A stretch of 8,610 bases of DNA from Sphingomonadaceae bacterium (GCA_009923795.1 RFSU01000096.1:1-8610); one strand, 5' to 3'. Positions 1 through 6,456 are shown, counted from the first letter of the stretch. Program-made: numbers and translations. Notes: generated by a model not told the origin, from the sequence alone.

Positions 1-140
1 GGCGCGACATTCACGCTGTGGCAGATATCCGTGACGCACTCTGCATGGCCCAGCAACAGGCCACACGCTTCCTCCTGCGGGGTGCGTGCCGCGATCTCAT
101 GGATCAACATGAGCAATTCACTTGAAATCTGGAGCGTCAT
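1..140 (-). CDS. M67 (JAMM/MPN) family metallopeptidase, N-terminal fragment
   Basis: This gene is cut by the left edge; the 46 complete N-terminal codons are visible. Reading the minus strand from ATG at 140-138 gives a protein starting MTLQISSELLMLIHEIAART, followed by EEACGLLLG and, about 20 residues on, SVNVA. The Glu-rich 'P-x-E-x-CGLLLG' segment and the later 'NVA' are the usual opening of bacterial Mov34/MPN/PAD-1 (M67) peptidases, zinc enzymes related to JAMM isopeptidases. The Glu in EEACG is the family's conserved early acidic residue. The zinc-binding HxH...D motif would lie beyond the edge and cannot be checked. The start is chosen because the family normally begins 15-25 residues before EACGLLLG; upstream in-frame codons offer only a distant TTG. 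The physiological substrate of these bacterial proteins is generally unknown. It is divergent from rluD with a 17-base gap, so its promoter must lie inside rluD. Confidence 0.8.
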   Translation of the reverse strand, partial: MTLQISSELLMLIHEIAARTPQEEACGLLLGHAECVTDICHSVNVA

Positions 141-157
141 GACGCCAAGGCTATGAC

Positions 158-1111
158 ATGACTGATGCCGCAATCCAAGAACAGGCCGAAATCCCCGATG
201 AAATGGCGGGCTGGCGGCTGGATCGTGCGCTGGCCACCTTGCTGCCCATTTATTCGCGCGAACGCCTAAAATCGCTGATTTCGGCCGGTCAGGTGGAAAG
301 TGGCGGTCTGTTGGTGCGGGATCCGGCAACCAAGGTGCGCCCCGGCACAGCCTATGCCATCACTGTTCCGCCGCCAGCGCCTGCACATAATGTGGCTCAG
401 GACATTCCCTTGACCATCGTTCATGAAGACGCGCATCTTCTGGTTGTCGACAAACCCGCAGGCATGGTGGTGCATCCCGCCGCCGGGAATTTTGATGGGA
501 CGATGGTCAATGCCCTGCTCCATCATTGCGCCGGACGCCTATCGGGCATTGGGGGCGTCGCCCGGCCCGGCATTGTCCACCGGATCGATAAGGACACATC
601 CGGCCTGCTCGTCGTCGCCAAGACGGATCGCGCGCATGAAGGCTTGGCCGCGCAATTTGCTGATCACAGCATTGATCGGCGCTATGCCGCCTTTGTCGCG
701 GGCCTGCCCATAGCTGGGTCAGGCACAGTCGACGCTCCCCTCGCCCGATCCTCCGTCAATCGCAAAAAAGTGGCGATCGTCCGCGAAGGTCAAGGCAAGC
801 GGGCCGTGACGCATTGGACGTTGAAGGAGCCTTTGAAAAAAGCCGCCTTTATCGAATGTCGGCTGGAAACAGGCCGCACGCACCAAGTGCGCGTGCACAT
901 GGCCTCCATCGGCCATCCCTTGTTAGGCGACCCCGTTTACGGACGCGCGCGTCCGGAACACAAAGAGGTGCTGAAGCGTTTGGAGTTTGAACGGCAAGCC
1001 CTGCATGCCGCACGATTGGGATTTATTCATCCGATTACGGGGGGGGCTTTAACTTTCGAAAGCCCGATCCCATCTGATATGCAGCGATTGTTCATAAACC
1101 TAAAGCTATGA
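158..1111 (+). CDS. rluD: 23S rRNA pseudouridine synthase, RluD type
   Basis: This RluA-family enzyme isomerises uridines in 23S rRNA to pseudouridine. RluD modifies helix 69 (positions 1911, 1915 and 1917 in E. coli) during assembly of the large ribosomal subunit. Residues about 18-70 form an S4-like RNA-binding domain (WRLDRALATLLP, then SRERLKSLI). The catalytic domain carries HRIDKDTSG at 141-149, with Asp144 the expected catalytic nucleophile, and the family's LETGRTHQVRVHM segment at about 236-248. HRIDKDTSGLLVVAKT fits RluD better than RluC or RluA. The length of 317 residues is normal. The ATG at 158 is preceded by a weak AAGG at 147-150 with a 7-base gap; the nearer ATG at 153 stops at once. 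A run of eight G at 1039-1046 lies in frame near the 3' end. rpoH follows 52 bases downstream on the same strand. The exact target uridines are inferred. Confidence 0.93.
   Translation: MTDAAIQEQAEIPDEMAGWRLDRALATLLPIYSRERLKSLISAGQVESGGLLVRDPATKVRPGTAYAITVPPPAPAHNVAQDIPLTIVHEDAHLLVVDKPAGMVVHPAAGNFDGTMVNALLHHCAGRLSGIGGVARPGIVHRIDKDTSGLLVVAKTDRAHEGLAAQFADHSIDRRYAAFVAGLPIAGSGTVDAPLARSSVNRKKVAIVREGQGKRAVTHWTLKEPLKKAAFIECRLETGRTHQVRVHMASIGHPLLGDPVYGRARPEHKEVLKRLEFERQALHAARLGFIHPITGGALTFESPIPSDMQRLFINLKL
1047..1075 (+). promoter_or_regulatory. Candidate sigma-32-like promoter for rpoH inside the rluD 3' end
   Basis: CTTTAAC at 1047-1053, a 14-base spacer, then TCCCATCT at 1068-1075 resemble the E. 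coli-type heat-shock promoter (CTTGAAA, 11-16 bases, CCCCATNT), with 5 of 7 matches in the first box and only the first base off in the second. A transcript would start near 1082 and give rpoH a leader of about 80 bases. Positive autoregulation of rpoH by its own sigma factor is known from Caulobacter, so such a site is plausible here. The match was found by eye in coding sequence, so chance is a real alternative. Confidence 0.33.
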
Positions 1112-1125
1112 CCATTCCGAAGTGA
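1108..1125 (+). other. Five-codon reading frame overlapping the rluD stop
   Basis: An ATG at 1108-1110 overlaps the rluD stop codon in the ATGA arrangement and opens the frame MTIPK followed by TGA at 1123-1125. There is no convincing ribosome site of its own, but ribosomes ending rluD could re-initiate here. The stop falls inside the left arm of the 1122-1147 inverted repeat, so a ribosome ending here would cover that arm. It may be chance; any role as a leader is speculative. Confidence 0.15.
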
Positions 1126-1147
1126 TTCTGATCTAAAGACGAATCAC
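1122..1147 (+). promoter_or_regulatory. Inverted repeat in the rpoH leader
   Basis: GTGATTC at 1122-1128 and GAATCAC at 1141-1147 are perfect 7-base complements around a 12-base centre. The right arm ends four bases before the rpoH Shine-Dalgarno sequence (AGGGAG, 1152-1157). As RNA it would form a modest hairpin just upstream of the ribosome site; as DNA it is a spaced palindrome that could bind a dimeric regulator. No run of T follows, so it does not look like an intrinsic terminator of rluD. Confidence 0.4.
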
Positions 1148-1163
1148 GGACAGGGAGAAGAAG

Positions 1164-2087
1164 ATGACCGGCAAGTCGCTGGCAGTGAAGTCCAAAGGGT
1201 CGACAACCATTCCGGCGCTCAATAGCGAGGAAGGGCTCAACCGTTATTTGGCCGAAATCAAGAAATTCCCGATCCTCTCCGCCGAAGAGGAATACATGCT
1301 CGCAAAGCGATTTGAAGAGCATCAAGATACGGAGGCAGCGGCCAAGCTCGTCACCTCGCACCTGCGTCTCGTCGCCAAAATTGCGATGGGCTATCGCGGC
1401 TATGGCCTGCCCGTCAGTGAGCTGATTTCCGAAGGCAATATCGGCCTGATGCAGGGCGTGAAAAAGTTTGAGCCAGATCGCGGCTTTCGTCTCGCAACCT
1501 ATGCCATGTGGTGGATCAAGGCCTCGATTCAGGAATTCATCCTGCGCAGCTGGAGCCTTGTGAAGCTCGGCACGACCGCGGCACAGAAAAAGCTGTTCTT
1601 CAATTTGCGGCGCATGAAGAAAAATCTCGACGCTTATGAAGATGGGGATCTGCGTCCCGAAGATGTGCGGAAAATCGCAACCGATCTCGGCGTGACCGAA
1701 GAGGAAGTGATCAGCATGAACCGCCGGATGCTCGGCGGCGGCGACACATCGCTCAATGTCTCGCTCAACGAAGATGGCGAAGGCCAGTGGCAGGATTCGC
1801 TGGTCGATACAGGCCCGTTGCAGGATGAGATTGTTGCCGATGCCGAAGAGCGGATTCAGCGTCACGCCCTGCTGATCGAAGCGATGCAGGGCCTAAGCGA
1901 CCGGGAAAAGCATATTCTGACAGAACGTCGTCTGGTCGATGAGCCCCGCACGCTGGAAGAATTGAGCCAAGAATTCGGCGTCTCGCGCGAGCGCGTCCGC
2001 CAAATCGAAGTCCGCGCCTTTGAAAAGCTGCAAAAGGAAATGATGCGAATTGCAAGCGACCGGCATTTATTGCCGGTTGCGGCCTAA
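1164..2087 (+). CDS. rpoH: RNA polymerase heat-shock sigma factor RpoH (sigma-32)
   Basis: This alternative sigma factor directs RNA polymerase to heat-shock promoters (chaperones and proteases). Region 1.2 lies at about residues 20-52 (SEEGLNRYLAEIKKFPILSA). Region 2 is at about 63-127, with SHLRLVAKIA, the core-binding ISEGNIGLMQGVKKFEP and the -10-reading ATYAMWWIKASIQEFI. The RpoH box QKKLFFNLR at 141-149 sits between regions 2 and 3 and separates RpoH from RpoD and RpoS. Region 4, with the helix-turn-helix TLEELSQEFGVSRERVRQIE, is at about 263-282. The length of 307 residues is slightly above the E. coli protein. The start is supported by AGGGAG at 1152-1157, six bases before the ATG. 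Upstream lie a sigma-32-like promoter candidate and an inverted repeat. Many alphaproteobacteria have two rpoH genes; whether this is the only copy cannot be told from this window. Confidence 0.96.
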   Translation: MTGKSLAVKSKGSTTIPALNSEEGLNRYLAEIKKFPILSAEEEYMLAKRFEEHQDTEAAAKLVTSHLRLVAKIAMGYRGYGLPVSELISEGNIGLMQGVKKFEPDRGFRLATYAMWWIKASIQEFILRSWSLVKLGTTAAQKKLFFNLRRMKKNLDAYEDGDLRPEDVRKIATDLGVTEEEVISMNRRMLGGGDTSLNVSLNEDGEGQWQDSLVDTGPLQDEIVADAEERIQRHALLIEAMQGLSDREKHILTERRLVDEPRTLEELSQEFGVSRERVRQIEVRAFEKLQKEMMRIASDRHLLPVAA

Positions 2088-2093
2088 CGCGCG

Positions 2094-2117
2094 TCCCCTC
2101 CTGCAAGCAGGAGGGGA
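2094..2117. terminator. Stem-loop between convergent rpoH and the monooxygenase gene
   Basis: TCCCCTCCTGC (2094-2104) and GCAGGAGGGGA (2107-2117) are perfect complements of 11 bases separated by AA, which in practice would fold as a very stable GC-rich hairpin with a four-base loop. It starts seven bases after the rpoH stop and ends 12 bases before the end of the convergent monooxygenase gene, the expected place for a bidirectional terminator. Neither side has a clear T run, so termination may be weak, factor-assisted, or the hairpin may mainly protect the 3' ends of the transcripts. Confidence 0.65.
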
Positions 2118-2129
2118 TGAGCGCAAACA

Positions 2130-3638
2130 TCAGCTATAGGCAAACTCCGCCCCGTCGAGGTTGATCGCGGGGATTTCATCCTTTTCGTGCCAATAGTCTT
2201 GATTGTGCCGCCATTCCGGCTTGTCGCCGCGCTTGGGCATTTTGTGCAGATCACGCACCAAATAGCTGGGGTTGAAATTCTCTTCCTCAATCCAGGGCAA
2301 AAGCGGCATATTATGGTCTTCAGGCCGCAGCTTCACTTCGACCCGTTTGGCACCCTTGGCCTGCATATGGTTGAGCAGATGGCAGACAAAATCCCCCAAT
2401 ATATCGACGCGCAATGTCCAGCTGGCCCGGAAATATCCAAACACCCAAAGCATGTTGGGAACACCCGTAAACATCATGCCGCGATAGGTGACGGTGTCTG
2501 CCCAATCGACAGGCTGGCCATCCACCTCAAAGGGAATATCGCCCAGCACCGACAGCTTAAAGCCTGTGGCCGCGACAATCATATCCGCTTCCAGCTCCTC
2601 GCCGGATGTGAGCAAAATGCCTTTTTCCGTGAAGCGTTCAATATGGTCGGTGACCACGCTGACCGCACCCCGGCCCACGGCCTGAAACAAATCACCATCC
2701 GGCACAAAGGCCAGACGCTGCTGCCAGACGCGATAATTGGGCGTAAAATGCGGCTCAAACTGAAAATCCGGGCCAGCATATAAGCGGATCAGTTCCTTAA
2801 GCTCTTCCACCACCGTGTCTGGCTCATCAAGGCACCGCTGGGTGAGCGCCTGCTGATCAAACATCACCTGTTGGCGCACAACCCGGTGAATTGTCTGCTC
2901 GTCAATGCCGATTTCGCGAAGCCGGTCTGCCAATTCATTCTGATTGGGGCTGCAAAAGAAATAAGTGGGGGACCGCTGAAGCATCGTCACATGTGCCGCT
3001 TTACCGGCCATCGCCGGGATGATCGTCGCGGCGGTCGCGCCCGACCCAATGACGATCACTTTCTTACCCGTCACATCTGTTTCGGGTGTCCACTTCATCG
3101 CGTGGATGAATTCGCCCTTATAGGTGTCGCGACCCGACCAGTCGGGAATATAGGGATCATTATGGTTGTAATAACCTTGGCACATCCACAGGAAATTGCA
3201 GGTGAAGCGATGCGTCTTGCCATCCGCCTTGCTGATCGCCTCAACCGACCACAGGTTCGTCTCGCGTGAAAAGCTGCAATGGGTAATCAGATGGCCATAA
3301 TGGATGTGATCGTTGAGCTGGTTCTCCTCAATCACATCCCCCATATATTTCAGGATTTCGTCAGCCGAGGCGATCGGCGCGCCGACCCAAGGCTTGAACC
3401 GATACCCAAAAGTGTAAAGATCCGAATCTGACCGAACGCCGGGATATTTATGCGTTTCCCATGTGCCGCCGAAACTGTCCTTGGCATCGAGGATCGCAAA
3501 ACTCTTCTCTGGGCATTGCTGCTTCAAATGAACGGCAGAGCCAATTCCGGAGATACCCGCCCCCGCGATGAGAACATCAAAATGGGCAACATCTTGAGCC
3601 CCTGCGTCTCGCGCAGGCTTTTCCAACGTATCAAGCAT
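2130..3638 (-). CDS. EthA-like flavin monooxygenase (Baeyer-Villiger type)
   Basis: A cytosolic FAD- and NADPH-dependent monooxygenase that probably inserts oxygen next to a ketone to give an ester, or oxidises a sulfur atom. With the start used here it has 502 residues, close to mycobacterial EthA (489), which it resembles from end to end. It shows the FAD site GAGISG at 26-31, GGTW at 57-60, the EthA-like YPGVRSDSDLYTFGYRFKPW at about 65-84, the NADPH site GSGATA at 198-203, and ATGF at 357-360. The family fingerprint FxGxxxHxxxW(P/D) appears as YKGEFIHAMKWT at 173-184, with Tyr for Phe and Thr for the last residue. The start at 3638 is preferred because GAGGGG at 3651-3646 stands seven bases before it; ATG at 3644 is one base from that site, and an upstream ATG at 3761 would add 41 low-complexity, non-family residues. 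The substrate is unknown. Confidence 0.88.
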   Translation of the reverse strand: MLDTLEKPARDAGAQDVAHFDVLIAGAGISGIGSAVHLKQQCPEKSFAILDAKDSFGGTWETHKYPGVRSDSDLYTFGYRFKPWVGAPIASADEILKYMGDVIEENQLNDHIHYGHLITHCSFSRETNLWSVEAISKADGKTHRFTCNFLWMCQGYYNHNDPYIPDWSGRDTYKGEFIHAMKWTPETDVTGKKVIVIGSGATAATIIPAMAGKAAHVTMLQRSPTYFFCSPNQNELADRLREIGIDEQTIHRVVRQQVMFDQQALTQRCLDEPDTVVEELKELIRLYAGPDFQFEPHFTPNYRVWQQRLAFVPDGDLFQAVGRGAVSVVTDHIERFTEKGILLTSGEELEADMIVAATGFKLSVLGDIPFEVDGQPVDWADTVTYRGMMFTGVPNMLWVFGYFRASWTLRVDILGDFVCHLLNHMQAKGAKRVEVKLRPEDHNMPLLPWIEEENFNPSYLVRDLHKMPKRGDKPEWRHNQDYWHEKDEIPAINLDGAEFAYS

Positions 3639-3645
3639 CCTCATT

Positions 3646-3651
3646 CCCCTC
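3646..3651 (-). promoter_or_regulatory. Ribosome binding site that decides the monooxygenase start
   Basis: On the minus strand GAGGGG occupies 3651-3646. Two ATG codons in the same frame follow, at 3644 and 3638. The first is only one base from the site and the second seven bases, so the second is the better start. The protein would then begin MLDTLEK. Confidence 0.6.
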
Positions 3652-3683
3652 ACAGCTGTTCTTTTTTGGAACTCTGAGTCGGG

Positions 3684-3712
3684 ATGATGCCGAGTGCGAT
3701 GATGGAAATCAA
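3684..3712 (-). promoter_or_regulatory. Candidate sigma-70-type promoter of the monooxygenase gene
   Basis: On the minus strand TTGATT (3712-3707) and CATCAT (3689-3684) are separated by exactly 17 bases. Each hexamer matches the housekeeping consensus at four of six positions. The predicted start of transcription near 3677 would give a leader of about 40 bases ending in the GAGGGG ribosome site. I found no equally good pair for the divergent thiolase gene. Confidence 0.3.
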
Positions 3713-3852
3713 TTGGCGCGACACGAACATAGCTTTCTTTGCCGCACTGAAGGTGCTGCACTGCAAAAAACTAAAGCTTGAAAACTTTTGGGGCATGGCA
3801 AAGAAGCAAAGGTCTAACTTCGGCTCTTGAGTCGCTTTTAAAGGTTGTCGAA

Positions 3853-5037
3853 ATGAGCATCGATCCCATCGTCATCGCATCCTATGCCCGCACCCCCATG
3901 GGCGGCATGCAAGGGGCGCTGGCCTCTGTTCCAGCGACCAAATTGGGGTCGATTGCGATTGCCGCCGCCGTTGAGCGTGCAGGCGTTGCGCCAGACGCCA
4001 TTGATCAGGTGATTATGGGCTGCGTTCTGCCCGGTGCGCTCGGTCAGGCCCCTGCCCGCCAAGCCTCGATTGGCGCGGGTCTGCCGCTGTCGACGGGCGC
4101 GACCACCATCAACAAAGTCTGCGGCTCTGGCATGAAGGCCACGATGATGGCGGCCGAGGCGATCATTGCGGGCACGTCTGACGTTGTTGTTGCAGGCGGC
4201 ATGGAGAGCATGACCAACGCACCCTATCTGCTCACCAAGCATCGGTCCGGTGCGCGGCTAGGCCATGATGCGATCAAGGATTCGATGTTCCTAGATGGGC
4301 TGGAAGATGCCTATGAGCCGGGCCGGGCCATGGGCAGCTTTGCCGAAGAAACCTGCCGCGAATATCAGTTCACACGCGAACAGCAGGATGACTATGCCTT
4401 GCGCTCGCTCACCCGCGCCAAGGACGCCATTGCGTCGGGGGCCTTCGCCAAAGAAATCACGCCTGTCGAAGTCACCACGCGGTCTGGCCCGTCCCGGGTC
4501 GAGGTGGATGAACAGCCGGGTAATGCGAAGCCGGACAAGATCCCAACGCTGAAACCCGCTTTTGCCAAGGATGGCACAATCACGGCTGCCAATGCCTCCT
4601 CCATTTCGGATGGTGCAGCAGCGCTCGTCGTGACGAAGGAAAGCGTCGCCAAGGCGCAGGGCTTGCCAATCGCCGCGCGCGTTATCGCTTGGGCAACCAA
4701 CAGTCAGGAACCCGCCCGCTTCACCTCAGCCCCCGTCCCGGCCATTCGCAAAGTCATGGCCACAGCGGGTTGGTCGCTTGAGGATGTTGACCTATTCGAA
4801 ATCAACGAAGCTTTTGCCATGGTGCCGATGATTGCGATGAAAGAACTCGGCATTCCGGCGGAAAAGTTGAATGTGAATGGCGGCGCAACCGCACTTGGTC
4901 ACCCCATTGGGGCGTCCGGTGCGCGCATCATCGCAACGCTGATTGCAGCACTTGAAACACGCGGTCTGAAGCGGGGCATTGCCGCGCTCTGCATCGGTGG
5001 CGGCGAAGGCACGGCCATCGCCGTCGAACGCGCCTGA
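3853..5037 (+). CDS. Acetyl-CoA C-acetyltransferase-type thiolase
   Basis: This enzyme catalyses reversible condensation or cleavage of acyl-CoA, most likely two acetyl-CoA to and from acetoacetyl-CoA, feeding ketone-body, branched-chain or polyhydroxybutyrate metabolism in the cytosol. The 394 residues are the family's usual length. The catalytic set is complete: nucleophile Cys90 in NKVCGSGMKAT, Asn318 in NEAFA, His350 in GATALGHPIG and Cys380 in ALCIGGGEGTA. GGMESMTNAPY at about 116-126 and AMGSFAEETC at 159-168 resemble biosynthetic (AtoB/PhaA/ACAT) thiolases more than FadA, but the natural chain length cannot be fixed from sequence. ATG at 3853 is used because AAAGG at 3840-3844 stands eight bases before it and the family begins here; an earlier in-frame TTG at 3778 would add 25 unrelated residues. 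It is first of a plus-strand run and divergent from the monooxygenase. Confidence 0.93.
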   Translation: MSIDPIVIASYARTPMGGMQGALASVPATKLGSIAIAAAVERAGVAPDAIDQVIMGCVLPGALGQAPARQASIGAGLPLSTGATTINKVCGSGMKATMMAAEAIIAGTSDVVVAGGMESMTNAPYLLTKHRSGARLGHDAIKDSMFLDGLEDAYEPGRAMGSFAEETCREYQFTREQQDDYALRSLTRAKDAIASGAFAKEITPVEVTTRSGPSRVEVDEQPGNAKPDKIPTLKPAFAKDGTITAANASSISDGAAALVVTKESVAKAQGLPIAARVIAWATNSQEPARFTSAPVPAIRKVMATAGWSLEDVDLFEINEAFAMVPMIAMKELGIPAEKLNVNGGATALGHPIGASGARIIATLIAALETRGLKRGIAALCIGGGEGTAIAVERA

Positions 5038-5053
5038 CCCGACACCTCTCGAC

Positions 5054-5085
5054 ATTGGCGGCCAGCCTTGGCAAGGGCCGCCAAT
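5054..5085 (+). promoter_or_regulatory. Hairpin covering the ribosome site and start codon of the Mur ligase gene
   Basis: ATTGGCGGCC (5054-5063) and GGCCGCCAAT (5076-5085) are perfect 10-base complements around a 12-base loop. An inner CCTT/AAGG pairing (5066-5069 with 5073-5076) offers an alternative extension. The right arm contains part of the likely Shine-Dalgarno AAGGG (5073-5077) and the first two bases of the ATG at 5084. In the thiolase transcript it could limit translation of the ligase until a ribosome or factor opens it. It could also act as a weak terminator or attenuator after the thiolase: a T-rich stretch at 5099-5106 follows, but about 14 bases too far for a standard intrinsic terminator. 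Confidence 0.5.
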
Positions 5086-6454
5086 GACGGTGAAGGATTA
5101 TTTTTTCTGCGGCATTGGTGGCTCTGGCATGATGCCGCTTGCTTTGATCGTGGCTGGGCAGGGGCATCGCGTCGCGGGCTCTGACCGGTCGCTGGATCAG
5201 GGCCGCACTGCGCCGAAATTTGACTGGCTGCGCGCGCGCGGCATTGGGCTCTTCCCGCAAGATGGCAGCGGCGTGACGCATGCTGACCAGATTATTGTGG
5301 CCTCCACCGCAGTTGAAGGCACTGTGCCCGACATCGTCGCTGCCAATCAGGTCGGTGCACAGCGCTTGCGCCGGGCGGATCTTTTGGCCGAACTCTTCAA
5401 TGCAGCCCCCATGGGCATTGCCGTGGGCGGCACCAGTGGCAAATCCACCGTGACGGGCATGATCGGCTGGATTTTCCACGCTCTAGGCTGCGACCCAACC
5501 GTGATGAACGGCGCGGTGATGAAGAACTTTGCGAGCCCCGACGCGCCCTTTGCCAGCGCGCTTGTGGGGGAAGGCGATGCCTTTATCAGCGAAGTGGATG
5601 AAAGCGATGGCTCCATCGCGCTCTATGCGCCTGATATTGCCGTGCTCAACAATATTGCGCTCGACCATAAATCCATGGAGGAACTGCGCGACCTATTCGG
5701 GGCCTTCACCGCCAAGGCCCGCGTCGCGGTGCTCAATCTGGATAATGATGAGGTTGCCCGCTTTCCCTGCACCAATGCGATCACTTATTCGTTGGGCGGT
5801 GTTGCCGCCGACCTAATGGCCCGCGACATAGTGGAACGTCCAGATGGCGTGGACTTTACGGTCAACGGCCACTCTGTTTCATTGCAAGTGCCGGGCAAGC
5901 ATAATGTGTCCAATGCCTTGGCGGCGCTGGCAGCCGCGCAAGCGGCAGGCCTTGATCTGGCAGATGCGGCACGGGCGATTTCGGGCTTTGTCGGCCTTCG
6001 GCGTAGGCTGGAAGTCGCGGGCTCTGCAAAAGGTGTGACGGTCTTTGACGATTTCGGCCATAATCCAGATAAAATCACAGCCACGCTGCGCACGCTGCAT
6101 GCCTTTGCGGGGCGTTTGCTGATTTTCTTTCAACCGCATGGCTATGGACCGCTCAAGCAAATGGGCCATGAACTGATTGCGACCTTCGCCCGTGAAATGG
6201 CGGCGCAGGATGCCCTCATCCTGTGCGACCCCGTCTATTTTGGCGGCACAGTCGACCGATCCGTGGGCAGCGCGCAAATTGTTGAGGGCATTGTCGCGGC
6301 GGGCCGCAAAGCGACGCATCTGCCAGAGCGTGACGCCTGCGGTGACTGGTTGGCTGATCACGCCTTGCTCGGCGATCGGATTGTCATCATGGGCGCGCGC
6401 GATGACAGCCTGTCGGCCTTTGCACTGCGGCTCGTGGATCGATTGAGCGCCTGA
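5084..6454 (+). CDS. Mur ligase family protein, MurC/Mpl-like
   Basis: An ATP-dependent ligase of the family that joins amino acids or peptides to UDP-MurNAc. The 456 residues show all three Mur domains: an N-terminal nucleotide-sugar domain with GIGGSGMMPLA at 10-20 and AGSD at 31-34; the central ATPase with P-loop GTSGKST at 116-122 (Lys120), EVDESD at 170-175 and NNIALDH at 189-195; and a C-terminal domain with GKHNVSNALA at 261-270, DDFGHNPDKI at 302-311 and FQPHGYGPL at 329-337. MurC normally has GTHGKT, DDYGHHP and FQPHRYSRT, so several substrate- or ATP-contact positions differ. It lies outside any division-cell-wall cluster. Hence an Mpl-like recycling role or a different acceptor is possible; murC is not assigned. 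The ATG at 5084 is chosen for AAGGG at 5073-5077 and the family's start; an in-frame ATG at 4979 lies in thiolase code. Confidence 0.82.
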   Translation: MTVKDYFFCGIGGSGMMPLALIVAGQGHRVAGSDRSLDQGRTAPKFDWLRARGIGLFPQDGSGVTHADQIIVASTAVEGTVPDIVAANQVGAQRLRRADLLAELFNAAPMGIAVGGTSGKSTVTGMIGWIFHALGCDPTVMNGAVMKNFASPDAPFASALVGEGDAFISEVDESDGSIALYAPDIAVLNNIALDHKSMEELRDLFGAFTAKARVAVLNLDNDEVARFPCTNAITYSLGGVAADLMARDIVERPDGVDFTVNGHSVSLQVPGKHNVSNALAALAAAQAAGLDLADAARAISGFVGLRRRLEVAGSAKGVTVFDDFGHNPDKITATLRTLHAFAGRLLIFFQPHGYGPLKQMGHELIATFAREMAAQDALILCDPVYFGGTVDRSVGSAQIVEGIVAAGRKATHLPERDACGDWLADHALLGDRIVIMGARDDSLSAFALRLVDRLSA

Positions 6455-6456
6455 CT

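Noticed and set aside
1092..1865. Long open frame of 257 codons on the minus strand opposite rpoH
   Set aside because: The plus strand encodes a complete, strongly conserved RpoH. The antisense translation shows no recognisable motif and is a by-product of GC-rich codon use.
2187..2783. Open frame of 198 codons on the plus strand opposite the monooxygenase
   Set aside because: The minus strand encodes a full EthA-like enzyme across the same bases. The plus-strand product has no domain signal.
3653..3672. CAGCTG palindrome and GTTC...GAAC half-sites near the monooxygenase start
   Set aside because: The arms are only four to six bases and not exceptional for an intergenic region; I cannot distinguish them from chance.
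3639..3761. Upstream ATG at 3761 that would lengthen the monooxygenase by 41 residues
   Set aside because: The extension is rich in His and Arg, is unlike the family, has no good ribosome site and would run through the candidate promoter. The GAGGGG site favours the start at 3638.
3778..3852. Upstream TTG start that would lengthen the thiolase by 25 residues
   Set aside because: The added residues do not look like a thiolase N-terminus. ATG at 3853 has AAAGG eight bases upstream and gives the usual family length.
4979..5083. ATG start for the Mur ligase inside the thiolase gene
   Set aside because: It would add 35 residues encoded out of frame in the conserved thiolase C-terminus. The family begins at MTVKDYFFCGIGGSG, at the ATG at 5084.
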